NCBI GenBank assembly: GCA_036583965.1
Contig: JAZBQD010000015.1
Span: 25,165,810-25,229,809, forward strand
Reading direction: 5' to 3'
From: Prunella strophiata
Taxonomy: Eukaryota; Chordata; Aves; Passeriformes; Prunellidae
DNA: 64,000 nucleotides
Shown here: one piece after another, positions 37,448 to 50,060 of the stretch
How positions within the stretch are numbered: position 1 is the stretch's first letter
Layout of the letters: each line of letters begins with the position of its first letter
Made by a program: the position numbers and the translations under genes
Notes under the pieces: model-generated
The model's input: the letters and a program-made list of their open reading frames with translations, nothing else
Database searches by the model: none
Told to the model about the DNA's origin: nothing

Positions 37448-37660
37448 AGGACCACAAACTAAATAGAAAAATTCTGTCAGAGCCTGCTGTGCACAGGAGA
37501 GCCAAGGGGAGGAGGTACAGAGGCAGCACTCACCTGTGCAGAGTGCTGCTCTTCAATCACTTTGCAGGTAAGATCAAATACAGTCTGAGTCTGGTACAGC
37601 CTCCTCCCCCCAGGGTGAGAGACCCAGCTCTTACATCTGCACTTTCAGCTGAATGAACTG
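37448..37660. other. Opposed splice-donor-like sites
   Basis: On the plus strand TTTGCAG is followed by GTAAGA (donor at 37568). On the minus strand CTGCACAG is followed by a consensus GTGAGT (exon edge at 37534). The 34 bp between them would be exonic on both strands. The minus frame ends TVFDLTCKVIEEQHSAQ; the plus frame is open back to about 37448. Neither has a clear acceptor. Confidence 0.25.
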
Positions 37661-39214
37661 GAGGAATTCATAGGTTGTTACAGTCTTTAGGCAGTGGGAG
37701 TCCAGCACTGGTGGAACACTTGTACTTGGTTTGTCAAGCTTGTGTGCTGAGTGGCCATGAGAGAAGAGCCAGTTTGAAACTTCTCGAATGTGGTTCTGAC
37801 CATTTCAGGAGGAATTTTTCTTAGAGGCATGAAAGTTTTTTTCCTTCCATGCTGGTCTTAAATTCCCATTCACCTCTCTGGAAAAGTACATATAAACTGT
37901 GTTGCATAAACTGAAATATACCTGACTGAAAACAATTAGTCGTAACCAATGGATGGCTATTAGAGTAATTTGGTTCAAGAAATATTTTAAGGTTCAATAA
38001 CTATATCTGCCATGCTTGCTCTCCTAAAATATGAAAGAACTAATCTTCATTAAAATGCCATACCCATAAAATGTAACCTTAACTTTTGGGTTGTTTAGGG
38101 AAATTATTAAACAGTGATAAAATGATACCTATGCTAGTGCTGGCCTTTTATTCCTGATGCTTGATGCTGTGTACAGATAATTTCAACTTCATCTTGTGCT
38201 CCTTGATTAAAAGAAGTGGTCTACTACTGCACTAATGGACATCATTTATTTCACCTGTTGGAAGGTGCAAGATATTAAAATTTTGTTATCTGGAATAAGT
38301 CCTGGTTTCATTGCTACAATCCCTTAATTACATGATGTTAGAAATAGAAAAGATACATTTGAAAGGAACAGCCACTGACACTAACTCCACCCTAAAAAGG
38401 ATAAAAATCCCATAATTTGGTAGGCAATGAGGAATTTAGTCTTAAAACATTTATTGTTTTTTTCCCTACATTTTCCCAGGGATTTTTTTTTATCTAAAGA
38501 AAGTGTATGGCCAACCTTGGAAATAGTTGGTTTCCATTTTTATTCTACATATTCCTACTGTAACTAATTAAAGTCTGGAAAAGATGTTATCCTCCTTTTA
38601 CAGGTGAAAAATTAGGGTGCAGGGAAAGCAACTGATCATCTCAAGCAACACAATGTGTTTCAAATGGTCTTAAACTCTTCTCCACCAGGTCTAAAGCCTA
38701 CATACTGAATTAACCATAAAATAACTCATTTATTTAAGCTAACTAAACTCATTTGTTAGGATGAATAATTTATCATTCTCTTTCTAAATGGTGCCATTAC
38801 ATGAAAAAAAAAAGAAAAGCTAACAGTTCTGGCATAAGATGCTATGCTGAATAATTATGATTAATTTTATATTTGTACTGCTTTATCACTAGCATTTAGG
38901 TGTATATTTATTAGGAAGCATTTTTTAACACATCACGGAATCTTTGGTGTGAATAGATTTTAGAAGGTTACACAGTGTATCTCCCAGATCCAAAGCAGTG
39001 TTAATTGCACTTGTTTTATCTCTAGATAAACACTCACATCAGACTTCCAGTGGTGAAAATTTCACATTTCCAGTAACCTATCCTGTTGCTTTTCTACTTT
39101 TACATTGCAAAAGTTTTCCTGGTATCTAACCTCAACTTCCCTCACTGTCTTTTTAGATTCTTCTGTTTACTGCAGGCATAACAAATATTTAATTCTGTCC
39201 CTGATTTAAAATAT

Positions 39215-39420
39215 TTTTAGTGATTTGGATACCAGTAAGTGCCATGCTATCCTTCCAGATTCCTTTTCTTTAGGCTGAACAACCCAAATTCTTTCAATCC
39301 TTGACGCTTAACCATTCCTGTTGATCTGCCTTGGACTTCCTGCTTTTGTCCCACATCTTTCTTAAATGTAGTCCAGGAGAGATCTCAGTGGACATAGGTA
39401 AAGAGGGAGGACTTCACTCA
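39215..39420 (-). mobile_element. Old CR1-like remnant
   Basis: TTTAGGCTGAACAACCCAAA followed by TTCTTTCAATCCTTG is typical of reverse-complement CR1, and later text such as TGTAGTCCAGGAGAG fits loosely. Edges are uncertain. Confidence 0.45.
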
Positions 39421-40973
39421 CTGACCCAGGAAGCTATCTCTGTTCTGAAGAGCTATACAAGTTAGCCATCCAAGTTAGCTATCCTTTTCCCTGTCCAATA
39501 GTTTTGTCATTTTGAAAGCTGTCCTGTAAATGCTAGTGCATGACAGAAAAATTTGGGGGAAATGGGGTTTTGTGATGAGAAAAACTGTCTTGTGTATAAT
39601 TCACTTACAAGGCTGAGTGGGTCCTGCTCACATTTTTTATTGGCATTTAAGGCAGTGTTTGCACAAATACATCTTTGTTTCCAGGGCCTCAAGCAATTTG
39701 AAATTAGCCTCTGTGACTGCTAGCTCTGGAAACTAACCAAGAAAATGGTTCTTTTTAAAAATCTAATAATGAAATGGAACCTAGAGTGCCAGGAATATTT
39801 TATAAATGATACTATGTCCTGCAGCATTATTTATCTTCATGGCTACTATACATTGCTCCCAAGTTATCCCTCTCAGTGTTGCAAAGATAAATGCCTCAGC
39901 ACAATACTTTATTAGATATTCTCTCTAGGTATACATTTTATAAAATAGAGATGCATTACCCAAACATTGCTGATGGAAGACAACCTGTGAGCAGTTGCCT
40001 GTTATTTAAGAAAATGGCAGCTAGAAGTGGCAGAGGATGTTTGGTACAAAATCTACAGGGCCAGGGCTGAAGGCCAGAAACTTTTCCTGTAACTTGAAAA
40101 TGGCCAAATGACCCAAGGTGGGACCCTGAGCTTCACTGGTTCCTTGAGATTTTATTTTTCTGGTGCTGTGTCTTACTCTTAGGAATGGATGTTTTCCATA
40201 ATCTGATTAGAATTTTTTCATTTTTAATAGAGAACAACGTCAAAGAAAACACCATGTGTGTAGCAAGAGCTCTTTGATCCTCTATCACAAGGCTAAAGTG
40301 TTGGGGAAGTTAGATAGCCACTGCTACTGTTGCAGTCAGGTAGCTGCAGAGACCAGTGGCCCCCAGAAGTAGCTAAGTCCTTCAGTGATCTGTGGACCAC
40401 ATCAAGACAAAAGGTGGACCCAAAATTTGGAGAATGATGAGCAGAAATAGCAGCAATCAAATATCTTTGGGACGGGAGAGCTAAAGGTTTGTCAAGGTAT
40501 AAGCATATATATGCATACAAAATGTTACTAACAGAGGTGAACAATGCTTTTAAATTCATAAGAAACTCCCCAGATATCCATTCTTGTTTTAGAAAGTGGC
40601 TGTTGTCACAATGGACCAGCAGATTCCAGGATTTCCTTAATTTCACAGAATCTCTGATGAACCTGTATGCACATGGGAGTTTAAGTCCTTGAAATAAAGG
40701 CTTAATTGCCACTTAATTGGTTCATTTTCAGACAGCTGATTCTACAGTTTCTAAATTAAGAAAAAAAGCAAGTGCTTCATCTTCAAGAATTTCTGCATAT
40801 TGTAATTATTTGAGAAAAAAAATGCTGAAGTCGAAAACAGACTTTAGGGTGGAGGGTGAAATGATGTGAACTTAGGCAGGATTTCTAATTATGTAGAATT
40901 CTGTTTAATGATATTTTTAAAGGAAAAGGTATCTCAATACTTCCATGGTAATCTCAATATAGCTCTGAGGATT

Positions 40974-41016
40974 TTATAATAAGCTAGAATATCTAAAATA
41001 ATAAGCTAGAATGTCT
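40974..41016. repeat. Short tandem duplication
   Basis: ATAATAAGCTAGAATATCT is repeated as ATAATAAGCTAGAATGTCT, about 22 bp apart. Confidence 0.85.
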
Positions 41017-44000
41017 ATTAAGACACATCTAATAAAAGAAAATTTCTTTAGGAAAAAAAAAAAAATTGGATCTAATATTCTTAGTCATGTTCAGATGCCT
41101 CTGGTTTGTGTAGCCAGGATGATGCTTTTATATGGCCAAGAGATATTTGCATCCAAGATTATTGCAACCAAACGCGGATCATCATGCAAAACTTCTTACC
41201 AGCAGTACTTCTGTTAACACAGACAGTTATTTGTTCTTGTCCTCATTTGGAATCTGCATGAAGTTTGTCTTCTGGATTAGCACATTCAATTCAACATAAA
41301 TTTCCAAATAAGGAAAAATAAGGAACACACATGTATTGAACATGATACTTAGCTATACAGAAACTTTTTTTTTTTTTTTTAATTATAGCACTCTAACATC
41401 TGTTAACAACTAAGCAGAAAATCAGGAAAAGAAAACTCACATCAATTGTAATCAGCAAAATGTTTAAAATCAAGGAGACTGTTTAAAAATTGCAAAATAT
41501 TTTGTAAAAATCTGCATATTTTATTTGAATACTGGGAATGAATTTACAAAGAAGTTAGCATTTATGTGAAAAATGTCTTCCCTAAAAGAGATTATTAATA
41601 TTTTTTTTAGATATGTTGTTGTTGTTCTGGTTGTTGATGATGTTTTTGTTGTTTGTGATACTGTTTGGTTTTTTTTATGGGGATCTCAAAATAGCTCACA
41701 TAAACCAGCTGAGTGCTTTCACAACTGAGTGCTTACATAGTGCAACATTCTTTTTCTTCCCAAATATTATTACATACATTTATCTGCATCCAAGATGATT
41801 AATAGGTGAATCTTACACCAAAGGAAAATGAAAGTAGAATCCTGAACCATGTCATATCTGTCAGATAAAAATGTTGCCAAGTATTAATGTTTGATGTTGT
41901 GTCTCTCTCTGTAGTTAGTACACAAAACCACTATGGCTTTTAAGGAAGAATTATTCCAAGGAAAGTAATCATTTCAGTAAAGGTGATAGGTTAATACAAA
42001 CCTCTCCACCACAGAAATCTATTTGCCTTTCCTTATATCTTATTTGGAACTTTTGCCAGCACATTCCAGATTAAGAAAAGAGGATTTTTTTGCTGGGTCA
42101 AAGCCCCAGAGATTATTGTGCCAGGAAAGATATCACTATTTTGCTCTCTTTCATTTCCTATTCCTTGCTATTTTTGATAGCACCTTCTAAATTAGTAAAT
42201 ATCTCACTTCAGGGAGCAAGCTATATGACCTGAAATGTATTAGTCTTTTCCAAAGTGAAAATGCTGAAGTATAGAAGGAGACATTTTATTTCAGTGCACT
42301 ATCTCAGCTCTTATCAAAGGCTAAAACCTGCATGAAAGGTTGATATTTACAATTTATTGCCCATTTTACCAGTGATCATTTTGATGCCATGCTGTAGGTC
42401 TCCAGCAGCAGGACTGAACTGCCTGAAGAGTCAAACAGCTCTAACAGAGTGATTGCAGAACACATCAGGATCAAAACAGTTCATATGAAGTAGGAGAGAA
42501 AAAGCATTTTATCCTCATTCTGTTCAACTTCTTTGCAGTACTTGAAACACTATCTGTTTTGAGCATCTTTCTGAACTCTTGAGCTTAGCTGCTGCCAAGG
42601 GTCCAAGTAAAGTAGTTAAACATCCCCCAGACACATATATCCATTGCAGGCAGTGTGTGATTAAATCTTGTATAATTGGAAATTTTTCCAATTTATTGTC
42701 TCTGCATGAATCCAACAGGTATACAGTCCTCTTTCAAAGCAAAGAAAAGCTGTGTGATGGGAAAAAAGTTAATGAAGATGTTAACTGCCTTTTTAAAATG
42801 TAGTTCCTGGCATTTCTGAATTTACTTAATGAATTCTACTATGGGAAACAGTTAAAAGGGTTGAGTAGCAAACAGAAGGGAAGAAATCTTCCCAATCACA
42901 GATCCTTAGCAAGGATTGACTCCAAAGAAGAGTTTTATACTTTCTGAAACATTTTAAATACCGTGGATCTGACATGTTTGTCATCCCAACATGATGGTGA
43001 TTTCCTCCTTAAAAATGGGAAAAAATATTGATTTTGTCCAAATTAGATCTGCTTAATAATCTTTGCAGTTTTACTGCCATGTATACCCCTGATCCAACAT
43101 TGCAATGAACTGTTGCAATAAAATTGACTAAATGTTTTCCTTCAGCACCAATTAAAAACACATAGTAAAAGCAACCAAAATAAAAAATGTTCTTCAAGCA
43201 TAGAACATCTCTCATTTTACAAGACACTTTTCTTGCTTTCCTTGAGTACAGATTTTTTAATTACAACCTTACTGACCCAAAGATCAGTATAGGTAACGAT
43301 CTGCCTCAGAAGAGTGAATACTTGCATCTTGCTAACAACTGGATTTTAAAGTATCTTATTATAAAGCAGGTTCATAACTGGGTTATGTAAAGAAAATCTG
43401 TTTCTGGTCTCCTCCCTTAGCAGAGATGTTAATATAGACATATTTTCAGGATAGATGACTTTCCTTGATGTTCAGGGCAATGACTAGATTGGCAAATACA
43501 AACATATATCAACTTAGACAATGGTTCTATTTTTACCATAATTTAAGTTATGTTTCCAGACAACAGTAAACGAAATGGGTAAAACTGAAAAAAGTGTAAA
43601 AATTAAATTTGTTTTAAACTCTTTTTCTATGAGTTCCCTGTAAACTATTTTATAGTTTGTCTATTTTTTAAAATCTTGTCTATTTTTTTCTATTTTTTCT
43701 TTTCTATTTTTTTCAGCTTGGCCATGGAAAATGGCTCAGTTTCTTTTTTTATTTTTTTTTTTTTTTGGGATAGCAAACATAGTGGAATATACTGAAAATC
43801 CCGTAACATCACCTAAAACTTGTACAGTCACCACTTGAACCTATGGTTAAACACCATAATCAAAAGTGTAAAACACTTAATAGTTATATTAACATGCTCT
43901 CTGTCTCCTACAAGTGCATGTTATATATGATAAATGAGCACTAGCATTTTGTGCAGAGGAGGCTGCACAGAGGCTGGGAGCACTGGGTGCAGAGCAGTCC

Positions 44001-45341
44001 CTTTTGTGATTCCCTATATCATGTGGGTGGAAACATTTACTGGAAAAAAGCAGGCCCAGGAGTGGCAAGGTAATGAGCAGAGGAGTGCACATTATGAATT
44101 GTTCTGCTGTATACAATATTTTACTAAAAAAACCCCCAAAACAAAGTAGATGTTCAGAATACACGGCGCTCTTGAATCTTTGTAGTTTTGATGTGTTCAA
44201 AATCAACAAAACATAAAAGAATAATGCTATGCCTTTTTTTAAAATGGGATTTACTTGGCAGGGAGAAAGATGGAAAGAACAGAAAGGAGGCCAGAGATTG
44301 TTTGCTGGTTACTTGAAGCAATCAAGTATGAGAGTAAATCAACTGTTTTGTGCGATCAGGAAATGACCCAGAAATATTTTATTGTGGAAGGACAAGAATT
44401 AATTAAATCATGACATCAAAATTGAGAGCATTTATCTGAGATTATCAGTGTTTTGAAGAATTGTCACATGGCAATACAATTTTACCATGGCAGCCTGTGC
44501 CTGAGGTTAGGGGTTATAAATGAACAATTTGTTTAAGTCACCATAATGTTATACAAATGCCTTCACTTAAACATAATTATGGAAAATTAAAAAAAAACAG
44601 TATTTATTGATGCAATATTGTACAAGAATAAAATATTTTCAAAAATCAGAACTTTACTCAAACTTTTTATCTGAGATTTTGAAAGGTCATGAGATTTTTT
44701 TGTCCTTTTGTCTCCTTGTCCTGGAAGGATGTCCATTCATTCTGTAGATCAAACTAGTTTATGAAACAGTTTAATGACAGCAATGGGGTCCAATACACCT
44801 CCTAATCAGTGGAAAGATAATCTTAGTTTAGCATTTGGTGTTGAGTGTACTCTTGATTGTGGGAACACAAAAATGGCAAAAGCTGTGTGAAATATAATGA
44901 TAGGGTGTTATAACTAACATTTCAAAGGACTGGTGTTTGGTAGATTGGTGCCACAATTTTTTTCTGGGATCAGAGCAAAACCTGTTTTCCTGCAATTTGC
45001 AAAGTATTGGACTCCAGGAGAAAATACAATGCAGGTGAGTAATAGGAGTGCAGATAGGAAAATGCATACAATGCATTGTTCCAAGGTCCCATTGTCCCAG
45101 GGACCAGCTGTGCCTGGTCTTACTTACTGGAGCCTCTCAAAACACTGCAAGTTTGAAAACAATTTGCTTCCTCAACTTCCATACATGGGTATGGGCATCT
45201 TAAAGACATCCATACCTGAGGACTGGTGATGGAAAATGCCATCCAGCCTCTGAGGCTGAACTTGCCTTCTCTTGCCACACTTCTGGTGCCACACACTGGT
45301 GGAAAGGGCATGCTTTCCTTAGCCAGGGAACTTGCCTGTCC

Positions 45342-45369
45342 GGGTCTCTCACGTGTTCTCGAGAGACCC
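45342..45369. repeat. 9-bp inverted repeat beside an LTR
   Basis: GGGTCTCTC, a 10-nt loop, GAGAGACCC. It ends 7 bp from the family A LTR. Confidence 0.85.
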
Positions 45370-45376
45370 AGATATG

Positions 45377-45957
45377 TGTTGGAAAGTCTCTGTTTCCCAG
45401 CCCGAGCACTAAAGAAGGAGTCAGGACTCTTCATTTGCCGTCTTCAAGGTTGTTTATTTTTCCTTATCTATTGCATTCTTTTCCTGACCCGCTGAGGTCT
45501 GTTCAGCAGGTCAGTCCCAGGCACACTGCCCACCTCTGGGGTGGTGTTGTCTTTTTATACTAAAAACTACGTGTACTTTATTTACAGTTATTTTCCAATA
45601 CCTATCACCTATGTTACACAGTCCAACTCTTCTCTAAGCCAATCCAAAAGTGCCACCATCACCCAGAAGATGGAGGCTGTGAAGAAGGAGAAAGAAGGAC
45701 AGAACATGCAAATTCCTCCGTCTTGACCCCCGAACCCCCATTCCAAAAAACACCACAATTCTATATTTTCACCCTGTGATAAACTCATCACTACTCTAAG
45801 TTGTGCGGCTTGTAACTCTTCATATAAGGTTGGTAATTTTTTCCATGGCTCAAGATCAAAGGCACAGGGGTCTTGGGCTCTGTGCCAAGGTCTCTGAGCC
45901 CCCTGCCAGGGGCTCGAGCCATCCAGGACAGCCAGAGGGATGTCCTGGGTTCTGATA
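45377..45957 (-). mobile_element. LTR, family A, copy 2
   Basis: This 581-bp copy of the 6217-6796 family runs in the same orientation. The minus strand retains TATAAAAAG and an AATAAA about 80-90 bp from the LTR end. The CR1 fragment begins immediately at the right boundary. Left of the LTR, where internal sequence would start if this were a 5' LTR, is a GC-richer stretch with a 9-bp stem-loop (45342-45369). Some leader sequence may therefore remain, but no gag, pol or env reading frame is visible. Confidence 0.75.
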
Positions 45958-46330
45958 CTTGCCTTCTCAGGCCTGGAGAAGAGAATGCTCTGGGGAGACT
46001 GTGCAGCAACTCTCATGTACCTAAAGGGACCTACAACAATCAAGGGAATTTTTTACAAGGGCATGTCTTAACAGAACAAGGGAGAAAGCCTTCAAACTGA
46101 AAGACAGTAAGCTTAGATTAAATATTAGGAAGAAATTATTTTCTGTGAGCGTGGTAAGGCACTATAATATGTTGCCCAGAGAAGTTGTGGATGCCCCATC
46201 CCTGGAAGAGTTTAAGGCCGAGCTGGAAGGGTCTTTGAGCAACCTGTTCTAGTGTAAAGTTTCAAGGAGTTTGGAACTAGATTATTTTTAGGGTCCTTAT
46301 AATCCCAAATGTTCTATGATTTTATGATTA
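45958..46330 (+). mobile_element. CR1 LINE fragment abutting an LTR
   Basis: GCCTGGAGAAGAGAATGCTC, GAAGTTGTGGATGCCCCATC and TTTGAGCAACCTGTTCTAG are CR1 3' landmarks. It ends in TTCTATGATTTTATGATTA, a variant of the octamer tail. Its left edge coincides with the end of the family A LTR. Either the LTR inserted into a longer CR1 whose other part was lost, or the CR1 was truncated there. Confidence 0.8.
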
Positions 46331-46467
46331 TATTTGATAAGTAAACACTGGAAAATGAGTATCTGGGCAAGTTCTAAACCTCTGCATCACAAAAATAAAA
46401 ATATATCAACAGGTATTCTGCTAGGGATCATGTATTTCAAATTTCTGTTTTGGGCTTTTCTTCTCAC

Positions 46468-46506
46468 CTTGCAAGCTTTCCTCCAAGAGCTTCTCTCTCC
46501 CCACAG
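46468..46506 (-). CDS. Weak candidate antisense exon
   Basis: On the minus strand acceptor GACTTCCATTTCTAG and donor GTGAGA flank 39 nt. All three frames are open. The frame VGREKLLEESLQ (phase 1 to 1) would join in phase to the segment at 34869-34906. The splice sites are good, but the length is short and the frame ambiguous. Confidence 0.2.
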
Positions 46507-48079
46507 CTAGAAATGGAAGTCCTACCCCAGCTTTCCCCACCTACAGCTATATTTAGGGAAGAAATAAAACATTTATCACATGTGATGAGAATCACTTTCG
46601 ATGAATAAATACAATCCTGCCACTTAAGGCTGCTTTTTGACATTCATCTTCAAGAATTTGCAAAGATTTGTTCTGAGTGGAGCAGAAGATTTTCCTTCCT
46701 CCCTGCCTGCCCAAAGGAGAACATGTTTTTGCTTTCTATTACCACCTTCCACACAACTGAAGAGCATTTTCTCTCTTTTTTCCTTTTTTAAACATAACAA
46801 CCAAGGATGGTTCATCTGCGATAATACTTTTCCTGTCATCTTTCACCTCCATTTTTCCCTCAGCTTGCTTGTTCCTGTGATTTTATATTTTGGGACCCAC
46901 TGAGTATATGGCACATTTATCTTGTATGTTTGTTTCATTTTCTGATGGAGGCACTGAAAAGGCAGAGAGCAGAATTCACTTCTACTTACAAACCAAGGAT
47001 GAAAGCAACCTACCCTTGTGATTTTCCTGCTGAATGGAATTCAGAAGGTTGAAATTCTACTTACTAAGCACAGGAAATATTATTTTGCCAACAAGCTTGT
47101 CTAAATTAACTGCAGAAAAAAAAAAAAGTATAAAATAAGGCTTAAAATATTTGCTTTTCCTTTAGAGAGAAGGTGAAAGCTACATAATTTTTCATTATTA
47201 CCATTTGCTCCCCCAGAGGTGAAGTTTTCTCAGCATTTGCAGTTTAAACTCCTGTTTCCAGAGGTTAACAATGCAGCTGTAAGGCTTCAGTCTCAGTTTA
47301 ACATTTGGCACTGTTTCTGCCTTGAAATAGCACCTCTGGTACATATACATAATACCTTCTCCCAAAGGGTGGCATAGCATTTTAACACACTGAACTTGAA
47401 TAGCTTATTTCATCCATCATCAAAATGCAACTGCTTTTGAGGTGCAATACAGCTCCAGAATGCAGAGTTCTATACAGCAGTTTAGGGTAAGGAACAATGA
47501 TAATACCTGCAAAATTTAGAACATTTTGGTTTTGCTAGTATTTTAAGTGAGTAACATACTCCTTTCTCTAGGCATGCTTTTGTAGTCATAGACATAGTAC
47601 AACAATGACAAGATTTGAGATCACATTAAAAGGGCAAAGACATTTTTGTACACTTTGAAATCTTCCAAATCATTTATGCTTGCAAAACCTTTTCTAGTAC
47701 CTTTCTATTCAATTAGATTATGGTCTTAGTTATCTAATGTTGCTAAAGCACAATGGAGCATTCTTTAAAGCACAATAAAATTTAAGTCTCAGATTAGGCT
47801 AATACAAATTAAACATAGCTATAATTAGCTCAGTACTTCATACTAAAGAATCAATATTTTGGCATTGACATGTGAAAAAAGCAGCTTATTTGTAATTTTT
47901 TTACTTCTGCAGGATGAAGCTATAGTGTAATTGTCAAGAATTTTAAGACAGACAGAAGTGAACAGCTTTCACCTTTTCCAGAGAAATGGCATGCACCAAA
48001 AACAGAGCCCAAGAGGCAGTTTAGACACTGACATCCTGCTGTGGGGAGGGAAGGGGAGAATTTGGGTTTGTGGATGTAC

Positions 48080-48181
48080 CTTGTCCAAAGACTGGAGTTT
48101 GGTCCTGGCTTGTTCTGCAGCCACGTTATCATTCATAGCCCTGGGAATCTTGTGTGCTGAACTTCCAGATCTCAGTGAAGC
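48080..48181 (-). CDS. Candidate antisense exon or remnant of coding sequence
   Basis: This minus-strand 102-nt segment is bounded by acceptor TTTTGGTCTTGCTAAG and donor GTACAT, and is open only in phase 0 to 0. It reads ASLRSGSSAHKIPRAMND and then NVAAEQARTKLQSLDK, which is polar, helix-prone and protein-like. The open frame extends beyond both splice sites, so a degenerate exon or chance are also possible. It lies 11.6 kb beyond the stop of the plus-strand gene. Phase does not link it directly to the 46468 candidate. Confidence 0.28.
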
Positions 48182-49277
48182 CTTAGCAAGACCAAAATAC
48201 CAAATAATTGCATCTAAAGTAGTTCTGAGGGAAAATAAGGAAATATTTAATCTAAGGAGGAAAGCCCTAGTAACTCTCACAGCTCTGCAGCACCCAAATA
48301 GGTGAACAAATTTTCTCTAGCTGCAGCTTAAATCTTGCTTTATGCCTGTAAGTCAAAAGAGATTTAATATGGAGGCATAGCATGTGAAGAAAATGTTAAG
48401 AGTCATGGCAAATGAACTTTGAATTGAAATGGAATCTCAGGCACCAAACATGTTAATTTACCTGCTACTACTGATCAATTTATAAAGGTTGTGACAGCAG
48501 GCTCCAAGTGCAAGCAGAACGATTTTGATTCTGGTCAAGGCATACTATTTCCAGGTACTCAGAAATTGTGTTTCTGACCTTGTTTTTAGTGGAATAAATT
48601 AAAAAAAAATGTAAAACTATTTTCTTGAAATGAAGATTAAGGTGATAACAGGATTAAAACACCTGGAGTATTTCTCTGCTGGTTAGGCTAGTTTATAGAT
48701 ACCCTAGATCCAAAATAAAGCTTGTGCCTTGTTAGTATTCTTTGAGAGAACATTGAGGGTACAAACATAGATCTATCCACCTAAAAATGCCTTTGTGACA
48801 GTCAATTCAAAGGATTGCAAAGGAATTTGCACACTTTGTAGCCCAGAAGCTGCTGATTCTGAGTGACAGGTAAATCAGATTTGACTTTTCTCTTGCAGCC
48901 TAATTTCACTTAGCTGGGAAAAAAATGTAAAAGGGCCACAGATCAAAGAGAGCTCCAGCTGAGAAAGAGAAAAGACAGGGAAAAAGATGACCTAAATTTC
49001 CAAAGTAACTGATGATTTTTGGTATTTCCATTTTGGGTCTCCTGATTTGAGAGAGCTTAAAGGATCTTGATAATCATAGTGCAGTTGCTCAGCATATTGT
49101 TTGAATCCCCTCATAGAGAGTCTTATAAACATCTCTAAATCCATGTTCAAGCAGGCAGGATCTAACCAAAGATAATTTTGGTAGAATTTGGAATATTGTA
49201 TAGTCCCAGATTTTAGGAAGAGATTGGTAGGAGCTGAGGTTTTCAGAGACTCTGCAATAAAAATATTTTTCCTTATG

Positions 49278-49345
49278 TGTGTGTGTGGTTGTTGGTGTTT
49301 TTTTGTTTGTTTGTTTGTTTTGGTTTTGTGTTTTGGGTTTTTTTC
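49278..49345. repeat. G/T-rich simple sequence
   Basis: Short TG and TTTG repeats with T-runs. Confidence 0.8.
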
Positions 49346-49384
49346 TAACACAAATCCATTTCAAATCTCTCTAACCCACTATGC

Positions 49385-50060
49385 TTGAAGTTCCTTGGTC
49401 CCTAAGAGCATTTAGTGTGGTTAAATTACCTAAATTCTCCCAGCATGATATGGACACTGTCTCCTCCAGTGACAGCACTGAGCTGTTTCTGCCTGGAGGC
49501 TCTTTGTTTTATATAGATATACTCTCAAGCATTCAGGGATGTACACATAAGTTCCATCCCATGTTGTAGGGGTGGAACAGAGGATTCCTCCTCCCACAGA
49601 GGCCCTGCCCATGTCCTCCTGAAGCCATTCACTTAGTTCCTTGATGCCAATAGCATACCCTGTTTTCCCTTGATGCTGCCTTCTCTCCTGGGATTTCTGC
49701 CAAGCCAGCACATTCCTCCAATGATTTCTCTTCCCTGGAAGCTGAGATGATGTCCCAGCAGTCTTGCCCTCAAGAGATGGACTGCCAGAAGGGCTTTGGC
49801 TCCAGCTCAGCATTTGGAGGCTTGCTTCTACCCTGTCTGCTCAGGCTCAGACCAATAAGTCCCTGCATTTCCACAATGAAGAGCAGCTCCTCTTGGCTTC
49901 CATGCTGGGGTTGTGATTTTGCCCCATGACCCCACATTGCTTCATCCCAGTGAGCATCAGCCCACACTCAACACTGTGCCCATCAGCAGGACTCAGGAGC
50001 ATCATCCATCTGTTTGTTACTGAAATCCCTGCACCCTTTTTGAGCTTTAGGTTCCCCCCA
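49385..50060. other. Unclassified GC-richer block
   Basis: This block is less AT-rich than its flanks and has long open frames on both strands, the longest 127 codons on minus (49430-49813) with KTGYAIGIKELSEWLQEDMG in it. That looks like either a decayed coding remnant or an unrecognised transposable element. I see no splice sites or family motifs that decide. Confidence 0.3.

Larger units (their letters stand above)
36509..45376. other. 3' UTR and apparently intergenic sequence
   Basis: After the stop codon the sequence is AT-rich with an ATTAAA at about 36662. Apart from the opposed donors near 37.55 kb and an old CR1 remnant near 39.3 kb, nothing is recognised. The minus-strand 139-codon frame at 40293-40712 lacks any supporting feature. 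Confidence 0.5.

Noticed and set aside
40293..40712. 139-codon minus-strand frame
   Set aside because: It has no recognisable domain or clear splice or promoter context; length alone is weak evidence in AT-rich DNA.
45609..46043. 144-codon minus-strand frame
   Set aside because: It runs through the family A LTR and the adjoining CR1, and the homologous frame at 6.5 kb is broken.
47931..48305. 124-codon plus-strand frame
   Set aside because: The antisense reading of the same stretch has splice-like boundaries and more protein-like content, and the plus frame has no support.
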